NCBI GenBank assembly: GCA_031404815.1
Contig: JANNIH010000115.1
Location: 1 to 64,000, forward strand
Source: DASYKS01 sp031404815
GTDB taxonomy: Bacteria; Acidobacteriota; Thermoanaerobaculia; Multivoradales; UBA5704
DNA length: 64,000 nt
Reading direction: 5' to 3'
Shown: one piece after another, positions 43,027-50,298 of the stretch
Layout of the letters: the number at the start of each line of letters is the position of its first letter
Numbering within the stretch: position 1 is the first letter of the stretch
Position numbers and translations under genes: made by a program
The notes under the pieces: model-generated
What the model saw: the letters and a program-made list of their open reading frames with translations, nothing else
The model's database searches: none
Told to the model about the DNA's origin: nothing

Positions 43027-45138
43027 TCAATCCGACAACCGGTTCTCGAACAGCCCGCCAAAGTTTGGACTCGCGATCAGGCGGCCGTCGGGAGCCACCT
43101 GAACCCGGCGGAGCGCGCGCCGGTAGGAACCGAACGGCGCGAACCCTCCGGCGGTCGCCTCCCAGGTTGCGCCGCCATCCCGACTGCGCAGGACACCGAG
43201 GCGGGTTGCGGCGTAGAGGTCGCCCGGCGCGTTCGGGTCGGTCGCGACATCTCTCGCCTCGTCGGAGAGCGCAAACGTATGAATCGGGTGAGAGGTCGCG
43301 CCGAAGTCATCGCTCCGGCGGAGCTCCGTGCCCGCGGGGCTTGCGAAGAGGAGGAAGAGGCGGTCCGGCTCGCCGGGGACGAATTCAACGTCCGCTTCGC
43401 CGTCGCGCAATGGGCTCCAGCTCCGGCCGGCGTTCGCGCTCTTGTAGAGAACGATCCGGCCCGGATCGTGGGGCAAGCCCGTGAGGAACTCGAGCGAACG
43501 GGCGATCACCCGGTCGAGGGCGTAGGGGTTGGTCAGGAGATCGACGATCCGCCGGGTGCCGCCGAAAGGATGGAAGAGGTCGGGCGGAATCAGCTTCTCG
43601 AGCGCGGTGGTCCAGGTCGTACCACCGTCCTCGCTGATCAAGATTCCGTTCGAGCCACCCGCCAAGAAGATGCCGTCCACGGCGATTTCGACCGTCGATT
43701 CCGGACCGGAGTGGACGACCCGGCCGAGACCGGTCTCTTCGGGCTCATGGAGAAGAATGATCCCCCCGGCCAACGCGATCAGCCGACGGCGCGGATCTGC
43801 CGGGTCGAACGCCAGATCGGCGGCTTCGGCGAAGGAGCGGGGGGAGAGCGGCGTGCCGACGCGGTTGAACGTGGCGCCGCCGTCCGTCGACAAGAGTAAC
43901 CGGAAGTCGCAGAGCACTTCGCCGAAATTGGGGCTGCATCCCGTGTAGCGGCGCAGGGCGATGAACGACGGATCGGTCGGCGAGATGCGGAGCTCGGCCA
44001 GCCCAAACGCCTCAATGCCTTTCCGGTCGACCGGGAGAGGGGTGGGGTCCGGACCAACTCGGTAGAGGTCGGTGCCGGAAAGAAAGTAGGGTCCTCCGGG
44101 CGCTGCGGCGAGCGCCGCAGGCTCGGGGATCTGGTTCAGGGAGACGACCGCGATGGGACGAAACGAGCCGCCCATGCCACCGAAGTCGCTCTGGTAGATA
44201 CCTCTCGCTTTGCCGGCATAGACCTTTCTCGGGTTGCCGGGCTCGGAGGCGAGCGCTGAAGGTCCATCGTGCCTGAAACCGACCAAGTGAAAGCTGCCGC
44301 CTCCGTTGCCGCTGCGGAACAGGCCCCCGACGCGCAGCGAAACAAACAGGGCGGCCGGCTGGCCGTAGGTGGCGTGAAGAGTGCGCACCTCGTCACCCGC
44401 TGCAACGGGAAGGGCCCCCGTCGTCGGCCGGAAGGTCCGGCCGTTGTCGGTGCTCTTCATCACGACGGTTCCGAGGGTGGAGAGCGCATAGACCGTCCCC
44501 GGTTCGTCGGGCGGTGCCGCCACCGGGCCTCTGACCCCTTGAATCTCGACCCAGGAAGCGCCGACATCCGCGCTGCGCAACAGCCGCTTCGCCCCGCTGC
44601 CGCCGGTCTCGGCGAGCAAGACGACCGAGGTGCGTGTCGTGGCCACGGTCAAGCGCGCGATCTGGAAATCGAAGTCACCGGTGTAGACCTTGCGCCAGGA
44701 GGCGCCGCCGTCGCCTGAGCGGAAGATGCTTTGGGTCCCCCCCGGTCCGGTCGAGGCCGCCCAGAGCGCGTTGGGGTTCTTGGGGTGGACGGCGAGCGCC
44801 GTAACCTTTGGAGTCTCGAGCCCCAGGCCGCGCCAGCGCCAGGGGGCGCCGGCCGAGGGACGCTGCCAGATCTCGCCTGCAGGGAAGCTCGAGCTCCCCG
44901 CAGTGAAGCTCGAAGTCACATAGAGTTCGCCGCGCGACGTGGCGACCAGCGACAGCAACCGGCCGTCGCCCGGGCCGAATGGGGTCCAGCGGTTGGTGGC
45001 CGCGTAGGCTGCCGGATTGAACACGAGCGCCGCCACCCAAAGTACGATGGCACCGCAGGAGAGGGAGATGCGGCACCACGAGGGCGCCGCGAAACGATAG
45101 GGAACAAGTTGAGCCGGTACGGTCTCGTGGGGTTCCAT
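43027..45138 (-). CDS. Secreted BNR/sortilin-type beta-propeller protein
   Basis: ATG 45138 opens on a polar N-terminus and a hydrophobic export segment (about 25-47, ending PAAYAAT). The 703-aa protein then shows Asp-box/BNR repeats: IFRSGDGGASWRKVYTG, LLRSADVGASWVEIQG, VMKSTDNGRTFRPTTG, LISEDGGTTWTTAL, LYKSANAGRSWSPLRDG and LRSRDGGATWEATAGG. This is a VPS10/photosystem-II-stability-like propeller fold. No catalytic residues of sialidases are evident, so binding or structural roles are likelier. It ends near the broken Fic gene; gamma-glutamyltransferase lies upstream on the same strand. Confidence 0.82.
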   Translation of the reverse strand: MEPHETVPAQLVPYRFAAPSWCRISLSCGAIVLWVAALVFNPAAYAATNRWTPFGPGDGRLLSLVATSRGELYVTSSFTAGSSSFPAGEIWQRPSAGAPWRWRGLGLETPKVTALAVHPKNPNALWAASTGPGGTQSIFRSGDGGASWRKVYTGDFDFQIARLTVATTRTSVVLLAETGGSGAKRLLRSADVGASWVEIQGVRGPVAAPPDEPGTVYALSTLGTVVMKSTDNGRTFRPTTGALPVAAGDEVRTLHATYGQPAALFVSLRVGGLFRSGNGGGSFHLVGFRHDGPSALASEPGNPRKVYAGKARGIYQSDFGGMGGSFRPIAVVSLNQIPEPAALAAAPGGPYFLSGTDLYRVGPDPTPLPVDRKGIEAFGLAELRISPTDPSFIALRRYTGCSPNFGEVLCDFRLLLSTDGGATFNRVGTPLSPRSFAEAADLAFDPADPRRRLIALAGGIILLHEPEETGLGRVVHSGPESTVEIAVDGIFLAGGSNGILISEDGGTTWTTALEKLIPPDLFHPFGGTRRIVDLLTNPYALDRVIARSLEFLTGLPHDPGRIVLYKSANAGRSWSPLRDGEADVEFVPGEPDRLFLLFASPAGTELRRSDDFGATSHPIHTFALSDEARDVATDPNAPGDLYAATRLGVLRSRDGGATWEATAGGFAPFGSYRRALRRVQVAPDGRLIASPNFGGLFENRLSD

Positions 45139-45202
45139 GCGCGCCTCGCCGTTTTGTTCGTCTGCCTTTGGATACGTAGGCGCGAGGAGAAACGTCGGGG
45201 GC

Positions 45203-47071
45203 TCACCAAGCGATGCCGTAGTCCTCGCCATGGTTCGACGAGCCGCCCCACATCGTGCCGTGGGCGGTGTCGAGCTGGATCGCATTGATCGGGCCGGAGG
45301 TCCGCTCTTCGAAATCGAGCTTGTAGCCCATCCGCCGCAGCTCGTCGCGCACCCAAGGAGACACTGAGTCGGCGAGCGTCAACCGGCCGGGCTCGATCTT
45401 GTGGTCGCCGAACGAGCTGCGCATCTGGTAGGTGTTCCAGTTCGCCGCTTCGGTCGCCTCCTGGACGGTCATGCCGTACTCGACGACGTTCAAGAAAAAC
45501 TGAAGCAGATTCTGGTCCTGGCTGTCGCCCCCCTGAACGGCGAACGCGAGGAACGGTTTGCCACCTTTCGTCGCGAGGGTGGGGGTGAGCGTCACGCGCG
45601 GGCGCTTGCCCGGTTCAACCACATTGAAGGGGCCGTCCTCCGGCGCGGTGACGAAACTCTGCATCCGTTGCGACAGGCCGATCCCGGTGGTCCCGGCGAT
45701 CACTGCGGGCACCCAGGCGCCCGACGGGGTGGCGGAGACCACCCACCCCTCCGCATCGGAGGCGAGGATCGAGGTCGTGCCGGCATGGAACGCCTCGTCC
45801 GGCGACAGTGACGAGACCTGCCAACCGGGTTGGTTCGCGCCCGCCGCCGCTCCCGCGTTCCACGTCTTCAAGAGATCGGGGAACGGGTTCGTCCCTCCTT
45901 GGAACGGATACGGATCGCCGGGGCCGAGGTCGGTCCGGTTTTTGGTCGGATCGAGTTGGCGCAGGCGCTCCTTGGCGTACGCCTTGGAGAGAAGTCCTGC
46001 GATCGGTTCTTGGGGGGCGAACGCCGGATCGCCGTAATAGAAATCGCGATCGGCGAACGCCATCTGCATCGCCTGGGTCACGGTGTGGATGTACCGGGCG
46101 CTGTTGTAGCCCATCGCTTTGAGGTCCGACCCTTCGAGCAGGTTGAGCGCCTGAAGGAGCGCCGGCCCTTGGGTCCAGGTATCGAGCTTGTAGACCTCGA
46201 TCCCTTTGTAATCGACCGAGACCGGCTTTTCAATCTTCACCTGCCAGGTGGCCAGATCGGGCTCGGTCCACAGTGCCCCTTGGGTTCGCGCGGCGGCCAC
46301 CAGCTCTTTGGCAATGGCGCCGCGATAGAACAGTTCGTAGGCGGCCAGGATCGCGTCGTGCCGGTTCTTGCCCGCAGCCTTGGCCTGCGCCTCGGCGGCC
46401 ACCAAGCGGCGCAACGTGCGGGCGAGGTCGGGCTGGCGGAACATCTCGCCCGCGTCCGGCGCCTGCCGCGCCCGGTCGGCGTGGGGAAGGAAGACCTGCT
46501 TTGAAAACGGCCAGCCGGCCAGTCGCTCCTGGTGGCGCGCGATCGTGTCGGCGAGCTGCGCTTCGATCGGGAATCCGTCGGCCAGCTCGATCGCCGGGGC
46601 GAGCACCTCGGCGAGCGACAGGCGGCCCCACTCGGCGAGCATGGTGATTAGCCCGCCGGGAGTGCCGGGGGTGACCGCGGCGAGCGGGCCGTACTCCGGG
46701 GGATAGCGAAGCTTCTGCTCGCGGAAGAAATCAGGCGAGGCGCCCGAGGGGGCGACGCCCAACGCGTTCAGTGCGATCACCTTGCCGGTCTTCGGGTTGT
46801 AGATCAGCGCCTGGGTCTCGCCCCCCCAGCCGAGGGTGTCCCACATCGTGCAGGTCGCGGCGAGCATCGCCGCGGCGGCATCGACGGCGTTGCCCCCTTT
46901 TTGGAACATCATCGAACCGGCCGTCGCGGCCAAGGGTTTCCCGGTGATCGCGAGCCAATGGGCGGCATGGAGCGGTGGTTTTTGCGTTCGCGCCTGGGCC
47001 GGCACGACGGTGGAGTGCACGAACGCCAGCGCGAAGAGAGGGGTGACGACGAGGACAGCACGGCGGAGCAT
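45203..47071 (-). CDS. ggt: Gamma-glutamyltransferase
   Basis: ATG 47071 follows GGGAGGA by eight bases and opens on a signal peptide (MLRRAVLVVTPLFALAFVHS). The 622-aa proenzyme has GGNAVDAAAAMLAATCTMWD at the start and the autoprocessing Thr at about residue 430 in FHAGTTSILASDAEGWVVS, then GTTGIGLSQRMQSFV and RPRVTLTPTLATKGGKPFLA. Ntn-hydrolase GGTs cleave gamma-glutamyl bonds of glutathione and peptides in the periplasm. The C-terminus ends GTMWGGSSNHGEDYGIAW. Longer frames upstream are non-coding extension. Confidence 0.93.
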   Translation of the reverse strand: MLRRAVLVVTPLFALAFVHSTVVPAQARTQKPPLHAAHWLAITGKPLAATAGSMMFQKGGNAVDAAAAMLAATCTMWDTLGWGGETQALIYNPKTGKVIALNALGVAPSGASPDFFREQKLRYPPEYGPLAAVTPGTPGGLITMLAEWGRLSLAEVLAPAIELADGFPIEAQLADTIARHQERLAGWPFSKQVFLPHADRARQAPDAGEMFRQPDLARTLRRLVAAEAQAKAAGKNRHDAILAAYELFYRGAIAKELVAAARTQGALWTEPDLATWQVKIEKPVSVDYKGIEVYKLDTWTQGPALLQALNLLEGSDLKAMGYNSARYIHTVTQAMQMAFADRDFYYGDPAFAPQEPIAGLLSKAYAKERLRQLDPTKNRTDLGPGDPYPFQGGTNPFPDLLKTWNAGAAAGANQPGWQVSSLSPDEAFHAGTTSILASDAEGWVVSATPSGAWVPAVIAGTTGIGLSQRMQSFVTAPEDGPFNVVEPGKRPRVTLTPTLATKGGKPFLAFAVQGGDSQDQNLLQFFLNVVEYGMTVQEATEAANWNTYQMRSSFGDHKIEPGRLTLADSVSPWVRDELRRMGYKLDFEERTSGPINAIQLDTAHGTMWGGSSNHGEDYGIAW

Positions 47072-47136
47072 TTCTGAATCCTCCCGGAAGAGCGAATCGC
47101 TGGTCGGAGAGGATAGCGCTTGCCGCCTCGGATAGC

Positions 47137-47229
47137 GCGTCGGCGAAGATCGTGTTGCGGGCGGCGCGCAGAACTCACCCTTCGGGCTCAGACAGCTGCG
47201 CGCCGTCCTCACACGATCTTCGCCGACGC
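47137..47229. repeat. Hairpin element, copy 1 (55-nt core in 19-bp perfect stem)
   Basis: GCGTCGGCGAAGATCGTGT (47137-47155) pairs perfectly with 47211-47229 around a 55-nt core (47156-47210). The core itself folds: CGGCGCGCAG pairs with CTGCGCGCCG, and CCCTTCGGG forms a UUCG-type loop. The core is nearly the same as at 48542-48596, but the outer stems are unrelated. It begins 18 bases after the stop of the minus-strand flavoprotein gene, the place of a terminator, though no T-run is present. Confidence 0.85.
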
Positions 47230-47247
47230 TTGGCGTGGATCGACCGA

Positions 47248-48489
47248 CTACGCTCCGAATTTCGAGGAACCGAGCCCTGCCGCCCTCCCAGTCGCCCAGG
47301 CCCAGGCGAAGTTGTGGCCGCCGATCGGGCCGAAGGCGTCGAGGATCTCGCCGCAGAGGAACAGGCGGGGGAGGCGCCGGCACTCCATCGTGCGCGGATC
47401 GACTTCGCCCAGCTCGACACCTCCGCCGGTGACCTCCGCCTTGCGATACCCCTCGTCGCCGGTCGCCGGGAGGGGATAGCGGACGAGGGAGGTGATCAGT
47501 CGCTTTCGCCCCTCCCGCGGCAGCTGGGCGAGCGAGATCCCCGGATCGACTGCCGATTCGGCGAGCAGTTGTTCGGCCAATCGTTCCGGCAGATGGCGGC
47601 GCAAGGCCCCGAGGGGAGTTCCCGGGCCGGAGCGGAGCGCCACTTCCCAACCCCGATCGTCGAGCGGGCACCACCGCACCCAAAGCGACCTCTCCGCCGT
47701 ATCGGTCTTTGCAGTTCCTGCCGTCCTTTCCGTCCTCGCCACCAGATCCGAAAGATCGAGCACCGCCGGGCCGCTCCACCCGCGGTGGGTGAACAGAAAG
47801 CCCCCCTGCGCAGAGCGTCCGGTGCCTGGCGCGTCGATCCGCACAACGAGCGAGATCCCCGCGAGCGCGCCATGTCCCTCTCCGGTGAGAGGAGTGAGCG
47901 CCGGGTAGGTCGGAATCGTCCGCAAGCCGAGCTTCTCGGCGATTCGAAGGCCGGTGCCATCGCTACCGGTCCCTGGCAGGGAGAGCCCGCCGGTCGCGAG
48001 CACGACGGTCGCGGCGTCGAGGTGGGGGGCAGCCTCGAACAGGATTCTCCAAGTTCCGGCGTCGCCCGGTTCGAGATCGACCACCCGCATGTTCGGCCGG
48101 AGCTCGACGCCGCTTCTTCGAGCGAGCGCCACCAGCCCATCGCGCACGTCGCGGGCGCGGTTCGAAGCGGGGAACAGCTTGCCGCTCTCGGGCTCGAGCG
48201 CGAGCGGCACGCCCACCTCGCGCTCGAAGAAGGTCCGCTGCTCGGGGAGCGGCCAGGAACGCAGCATCTTTCGCAGCGTATTGGGGGAGGAGTCGGTGAC
48301 GAACCGCTCGGGCGCGAGTTCAGAAGGGAGCACATTGCACCGGCCGCCGCCCGAGACCAGGATCTTCCGGCCGCCGTCCGGCGTTCCTTCGAGCAGCAGG
48401 ACGGGACCCCCCGCCGTGCGCACCGCAAAGATCGCAGCCACCAGGCCGGCGGCCCCGGCACCCACGACGACGATCGGCAGGTTGGGCAT
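47248..48489 (-). CDS. HI0933-like FAD-dependent oxidoreductase (YhiN family)
   Basis: A 413-aa flavoprotein. The N-terminal FAD-binding motif is PIVVVGAGAAGLVAAIFAVR, followed by GRKILVSGGGRCNVLPSE, the family signature, and VVLATGGLSLPGTGSDGTGL. The C-terminus carries RRLPRLFLCGEILDAFGPIG and GHNFAWAWATGR, the second FAD contact. HI0933/YhiN proteins are widespread NAD(P)/FAD oxidoreductases; roles are poorly defined. ATG 48489 is the only good start. It is flanked on both sides by the hairpin elements. Confidence 0.9.
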   Translation of the reverse strand: MPNLPIVVVGAGAAGLVAAIFAVRTAGGPVLLLEGTPDGGRKILVSGGGRCNVLPSELAPERFVTDSSPNTLRKMLRSWPLPEQRTFFEREVGVPLALEPESGKLFPASNRARDVRDGLVALARRSGVELRPNMRVVDLEPGDAGTWRILFEAAPHLDAATVVLATGGLSLPGTGSDGTGLRIAEKLGLRTIPTYPALTPLTGEGHGALAGISLVVRIDAPGTGRSAQGGFLFTHRGWSGPAVLDLSDLVARTERTAGTAKTDTAERSLWVRWCPLDDRGWEVALRSGPGTPLGALRRHLPERLAEQLLAESAVDPGISLAQLPREGRKRLITSLVRYPLPATGDEGYRKAEVTGGGVELGEVDPRTMECRRLPRLFLCGEILDAFGPIGGHNFAWAWATGRAAGLGSSKFGA

Positions 48490-48517
48490 CGAGCGGCGAT
48501 CTTAACCCCCGCGCAGT

Positions 48518-48620
48518 TCCAGGAGGAGCCCAGGGTTGTGCTGCGGGCGGCGCTCAAAACTCGCCCTTCGGGCTCAAACAGTTTCGCGCCGTCCTCGCAC
48601 AACCCTGGGCTCCTCCTGGA
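48518..48620. repeat. Hairpin element, copy 2 (55-nt core in 24-bp perfect stem)
   Basis: A 24-bp sequence at 48518-48541 (TCCAGGAGGAGCCC at its outer end) pairs perfectly with 48597-48620. The enclosed 55-nt core (48542-48596) differs from copy 1 at about six positions. Two of these (AAAC/GTTT replacing GAAC/GCTG) keep or shift the internal pairing. It begins 4 bases after the stop of the minus-strand sigma-factor gene. On the minus strand the core reads CTGTTTGAGCCCGAAGGG. Confidence 0.85.
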
Positions 48621-48624
48621 GGCC

Positions 48625-49431
48625 CTACCCGAGCGCGAGGCCGAGATCGGGTCCCCAGTTCTCGAACAGCGGAGCGGCGGCGTCTTTTCCGATCCCTTCC
48701 CGTTCGAGCGCCCGGCGAAGAATCGCGGTCAGGCGGTCGAACCGGCTGTAGAGCTGGCGCGCCTCGGTCCCCATGTGGGTGGCGATCGCCCGGACGCTCA
48801 GCTCTTGCTCGAAGCGCAAGCGAAGCAGCAGGCGATCCTCGGCCGAGAGGGAAGCCAGCGCCCGGGAGAGTGCCGTTCCGATCCGGGTGGCCGCCCGGGT
48901 TCGATCGCGCGCGAACAGACGCTCTTCGACCCCGCCGTCGCAGGCCACTTCCTCGGCCCGTTCCAGCTGTTCCAATCTCGGCCGGCGGCGCTGGTTCGGA
49001 AACGACCGGGCGAGGGTCGCGAGCTCGTCGTGGGAGTGCTCGCCGAAACCGCGTTCGCGCAGCCAGTCCGCCGCTTCTCTAAGCGTTCGACCGTCGCGAT
49101 GGAGCAGACGGTCGAGGTCGATCGCGAGCGGTCCGAGCCGCAGGGCGCGGCGGGAGGGGCGCCACTTGCCGTAACGATGGATCTGGAAATCCAGATAGAG
49201 CCGCTGGACCACGGTCACCAGGTAGGTCTTGAGCGTGCTCCGCCCCTCGAAGTTGCGCAGCACGGCCGCATCGTCGTCGAGCATCTTGACGAACGCAAAG
49301 CCGGAGAACTCCTCGACGCTCTCCGCGTCGAGTCGTTTGCGTCGAGCGACCCCGTAGATGGTTTTGTGGATCAGCTCGTAGTGCTCCTCGAACTGAGCGC
49401 GTCCGCTGCCGACAGAAGTCTCGCTCGCCAT
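48625..49431 (-). CDS. Sigma-70 family RNA polymerase sigma factor
   Basis: ATG 49431 follows GGGAGGG by eight bases. The 268-aa protein has a sigma-2-like region (IHKTIYGVARRKRLDAESVE, STLKTYLVTVVQRLYLDFQI) and a C-terminal sigma-4 helix-turn-helix (ALASLSAEDRLLLRLRFEQE, LSVRAIATHMGTEARQLYSR). A ~70-residue insert with DLDRLLHRDGRTLREAADWL separates them, longer than in typical ECF sigmas. It is divergent from a second sigma factor at 49735, which is coupled to a kinase. No anti-sigma gene is adjacent. Confidence 0.82.
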   Translation of the reverse strand: MASETSVGSGRAQFEEHYELIHKTIYGVARRKRLDAESVEEFSGFAFVKMLDDDAAVLRNFEGRSTLKTYLVTVVQRLYLDFQIHRYGKWRPSRRALRLGPLAIDLDRLLHRDGRTLREAADWLRERGFGEHSHDELATLARSFPNQRRRPRLEQLERAEEVACDGGVEERLFARDRTRAATRIGTALSRALASLSAEDRLLLRLRFEQELSVRAIATHMGTEARQLYSRFDRLTAILRRALEREGIGKDAAAPLFENWGPDLGLALG

Positions 49432-49659
49432 CTTCGCATCCCTCCCGGGGTGAAGTTCCCCGCGGTTGAATGCCCGGCAGGCTCCTCTCCGGGCGTTCAC
49501 TAGGGATCAACGTCGGCGAGAGGAAAACCGAACAGAGCTCGAACAAAAAAGATGAGTTCTCGTAAACCCCCCAGGGTGGGATGGGATTTCCTGAGGGGAC
49601 GCACCACTTTACCCACAGGCTCGGCGCCGAAATGTTAGTTGGATATGCGGAACCATCGA

Positions 49660-49688
49660 TTGTTCAGACTTGCGTCGCGGACTATCAT
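49660..49688 (+). promoter_or_regulatory. Candidate sigma-70 promoter for the ECF-kinase operon
   Basis: TTGTTC (49660-49665) and TATCAT (49683-49688) are 17 bp apart, about 47 bp before the ATG at 49735. The rest of the 303-bp divergent gap 49432-49734 shows no gene. A GGAACC at 49650 was also seen but lacks a convincing -10. Confidence 0.4.
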
Positions 49689-49734
49689 CTGCCCTCTGTA
49701 CTGACGCGAGCGCACGAACGGGAGCCAGACGGTT

Positions 49735-50298
49735 ATGTCTACGCCCATGGATTCGACTCGGGGTCTGTTCTTCCGGGCCAGGAACGGTGACCTGGAAGCG
49801 CGCGAGAAGCTGTGGAAGAGACTGCGCGAGCGCCTCTGCCGCTTCGCCCATGGCCGGCTCCCGAAACGCCTACGGGGGATGGTCGAGACCGAAGACGTAG
49901 TGCAAGACGCCCTGGCCCAGACGTTCCGCAGCATCGACCTGTTCGACCCGAAGCACAGCGGTGCCTTCGGCGTCGCCCTCTTCGTCACCATGAAGAGGTG
50001 CCTGATCGACCAGCATCGCCGCGCGAGCCGCCAGCCCACGGCGGCGGAAACGGCGACGAGCTTGGTGGCGGAGGGGCTCTCTCCAATGGAAGAGGCGATC
50101 GAGAAGGAGAAGCTCGAGCGGGTGATGACGGCGCGAGCCAAGTTGAGCGACGAGGACCAGGCGCTGCTCCATGCCCGGCTCGATCTCGATCTCCACTGGA
50201 GCGATGTCGCTCTTCTGTTCGGCAAGACGAGTCCGGACGCGGCGCGCATGGCGGTCGAGCGCGCGGTGAAGCGACTGGTCGCGAAGATGGCCTCTTGA
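49735..50298 (+). CDS. ECF sigma factor linked to a Ser/Thr kinase
   Basis: A 187-aa sigma factor with region 2 (RLRGMVETEDVVQDALAQTF, RSIDLFDPKHSGAFGVALFV, TMKRCLIDQHRRASR) and region 4 (RAKLSDEDQALLHARLDLDL, HWSDVALLFGKTSPDAARMA). Its stop is overlapped by the TTG start of the kinase gene (TTGA). ECF factors encoded with a Hanks-type kinase are known to be switched on by phosphorylation and not by an anti-sigma factor (the EcfP/PknT type in Vibrio). The absence of an anti-sigma gene fits that model here (inference). Confidence 0.87.
   Translation: MSTPMDSTRGLFFRARNGDLEAREKLWKRLRERLCRFAHGRLPKRLRGMVETEDVVQDALAQTFRSIDLFDPKHSGAFGVALFVTMKRCLIDQHRRASRQPTAAETATSLVAEGLSPMEEAIEKEKLERVMTARAKLSDEDQALLHARLDLDLHWSDVALLFGKTSPDAARMAVERAVKRLVAKMAS

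Noticed and set aside
47072..47779. N-terminal extension of the gamma-glutamyltransferase frame
   Set aside because: The upstream codons overlap the flavoprotein gene and hairpin copy 1 and encode Arg/Pro-rich sequence. The signal peptide and ribosome-binding site fix the start at 47071.
47152..49503. 783-codon plus-strand open frame
   Set aside because: It is antisense to the flavoprotein and a sigma factor, both with clear family motifs, and passes through the hairpin elements. Long antisense frames are common at this GC content.
49650..49677. ECF-type promoter GGAACC before the kinase-linked sigma gene
   Set aside because: No GTCTAA-like -10 at 16-17 bp; only a CGTC at a poor spacing. 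The TTGTTC/TATCAT pair is a better candidate.
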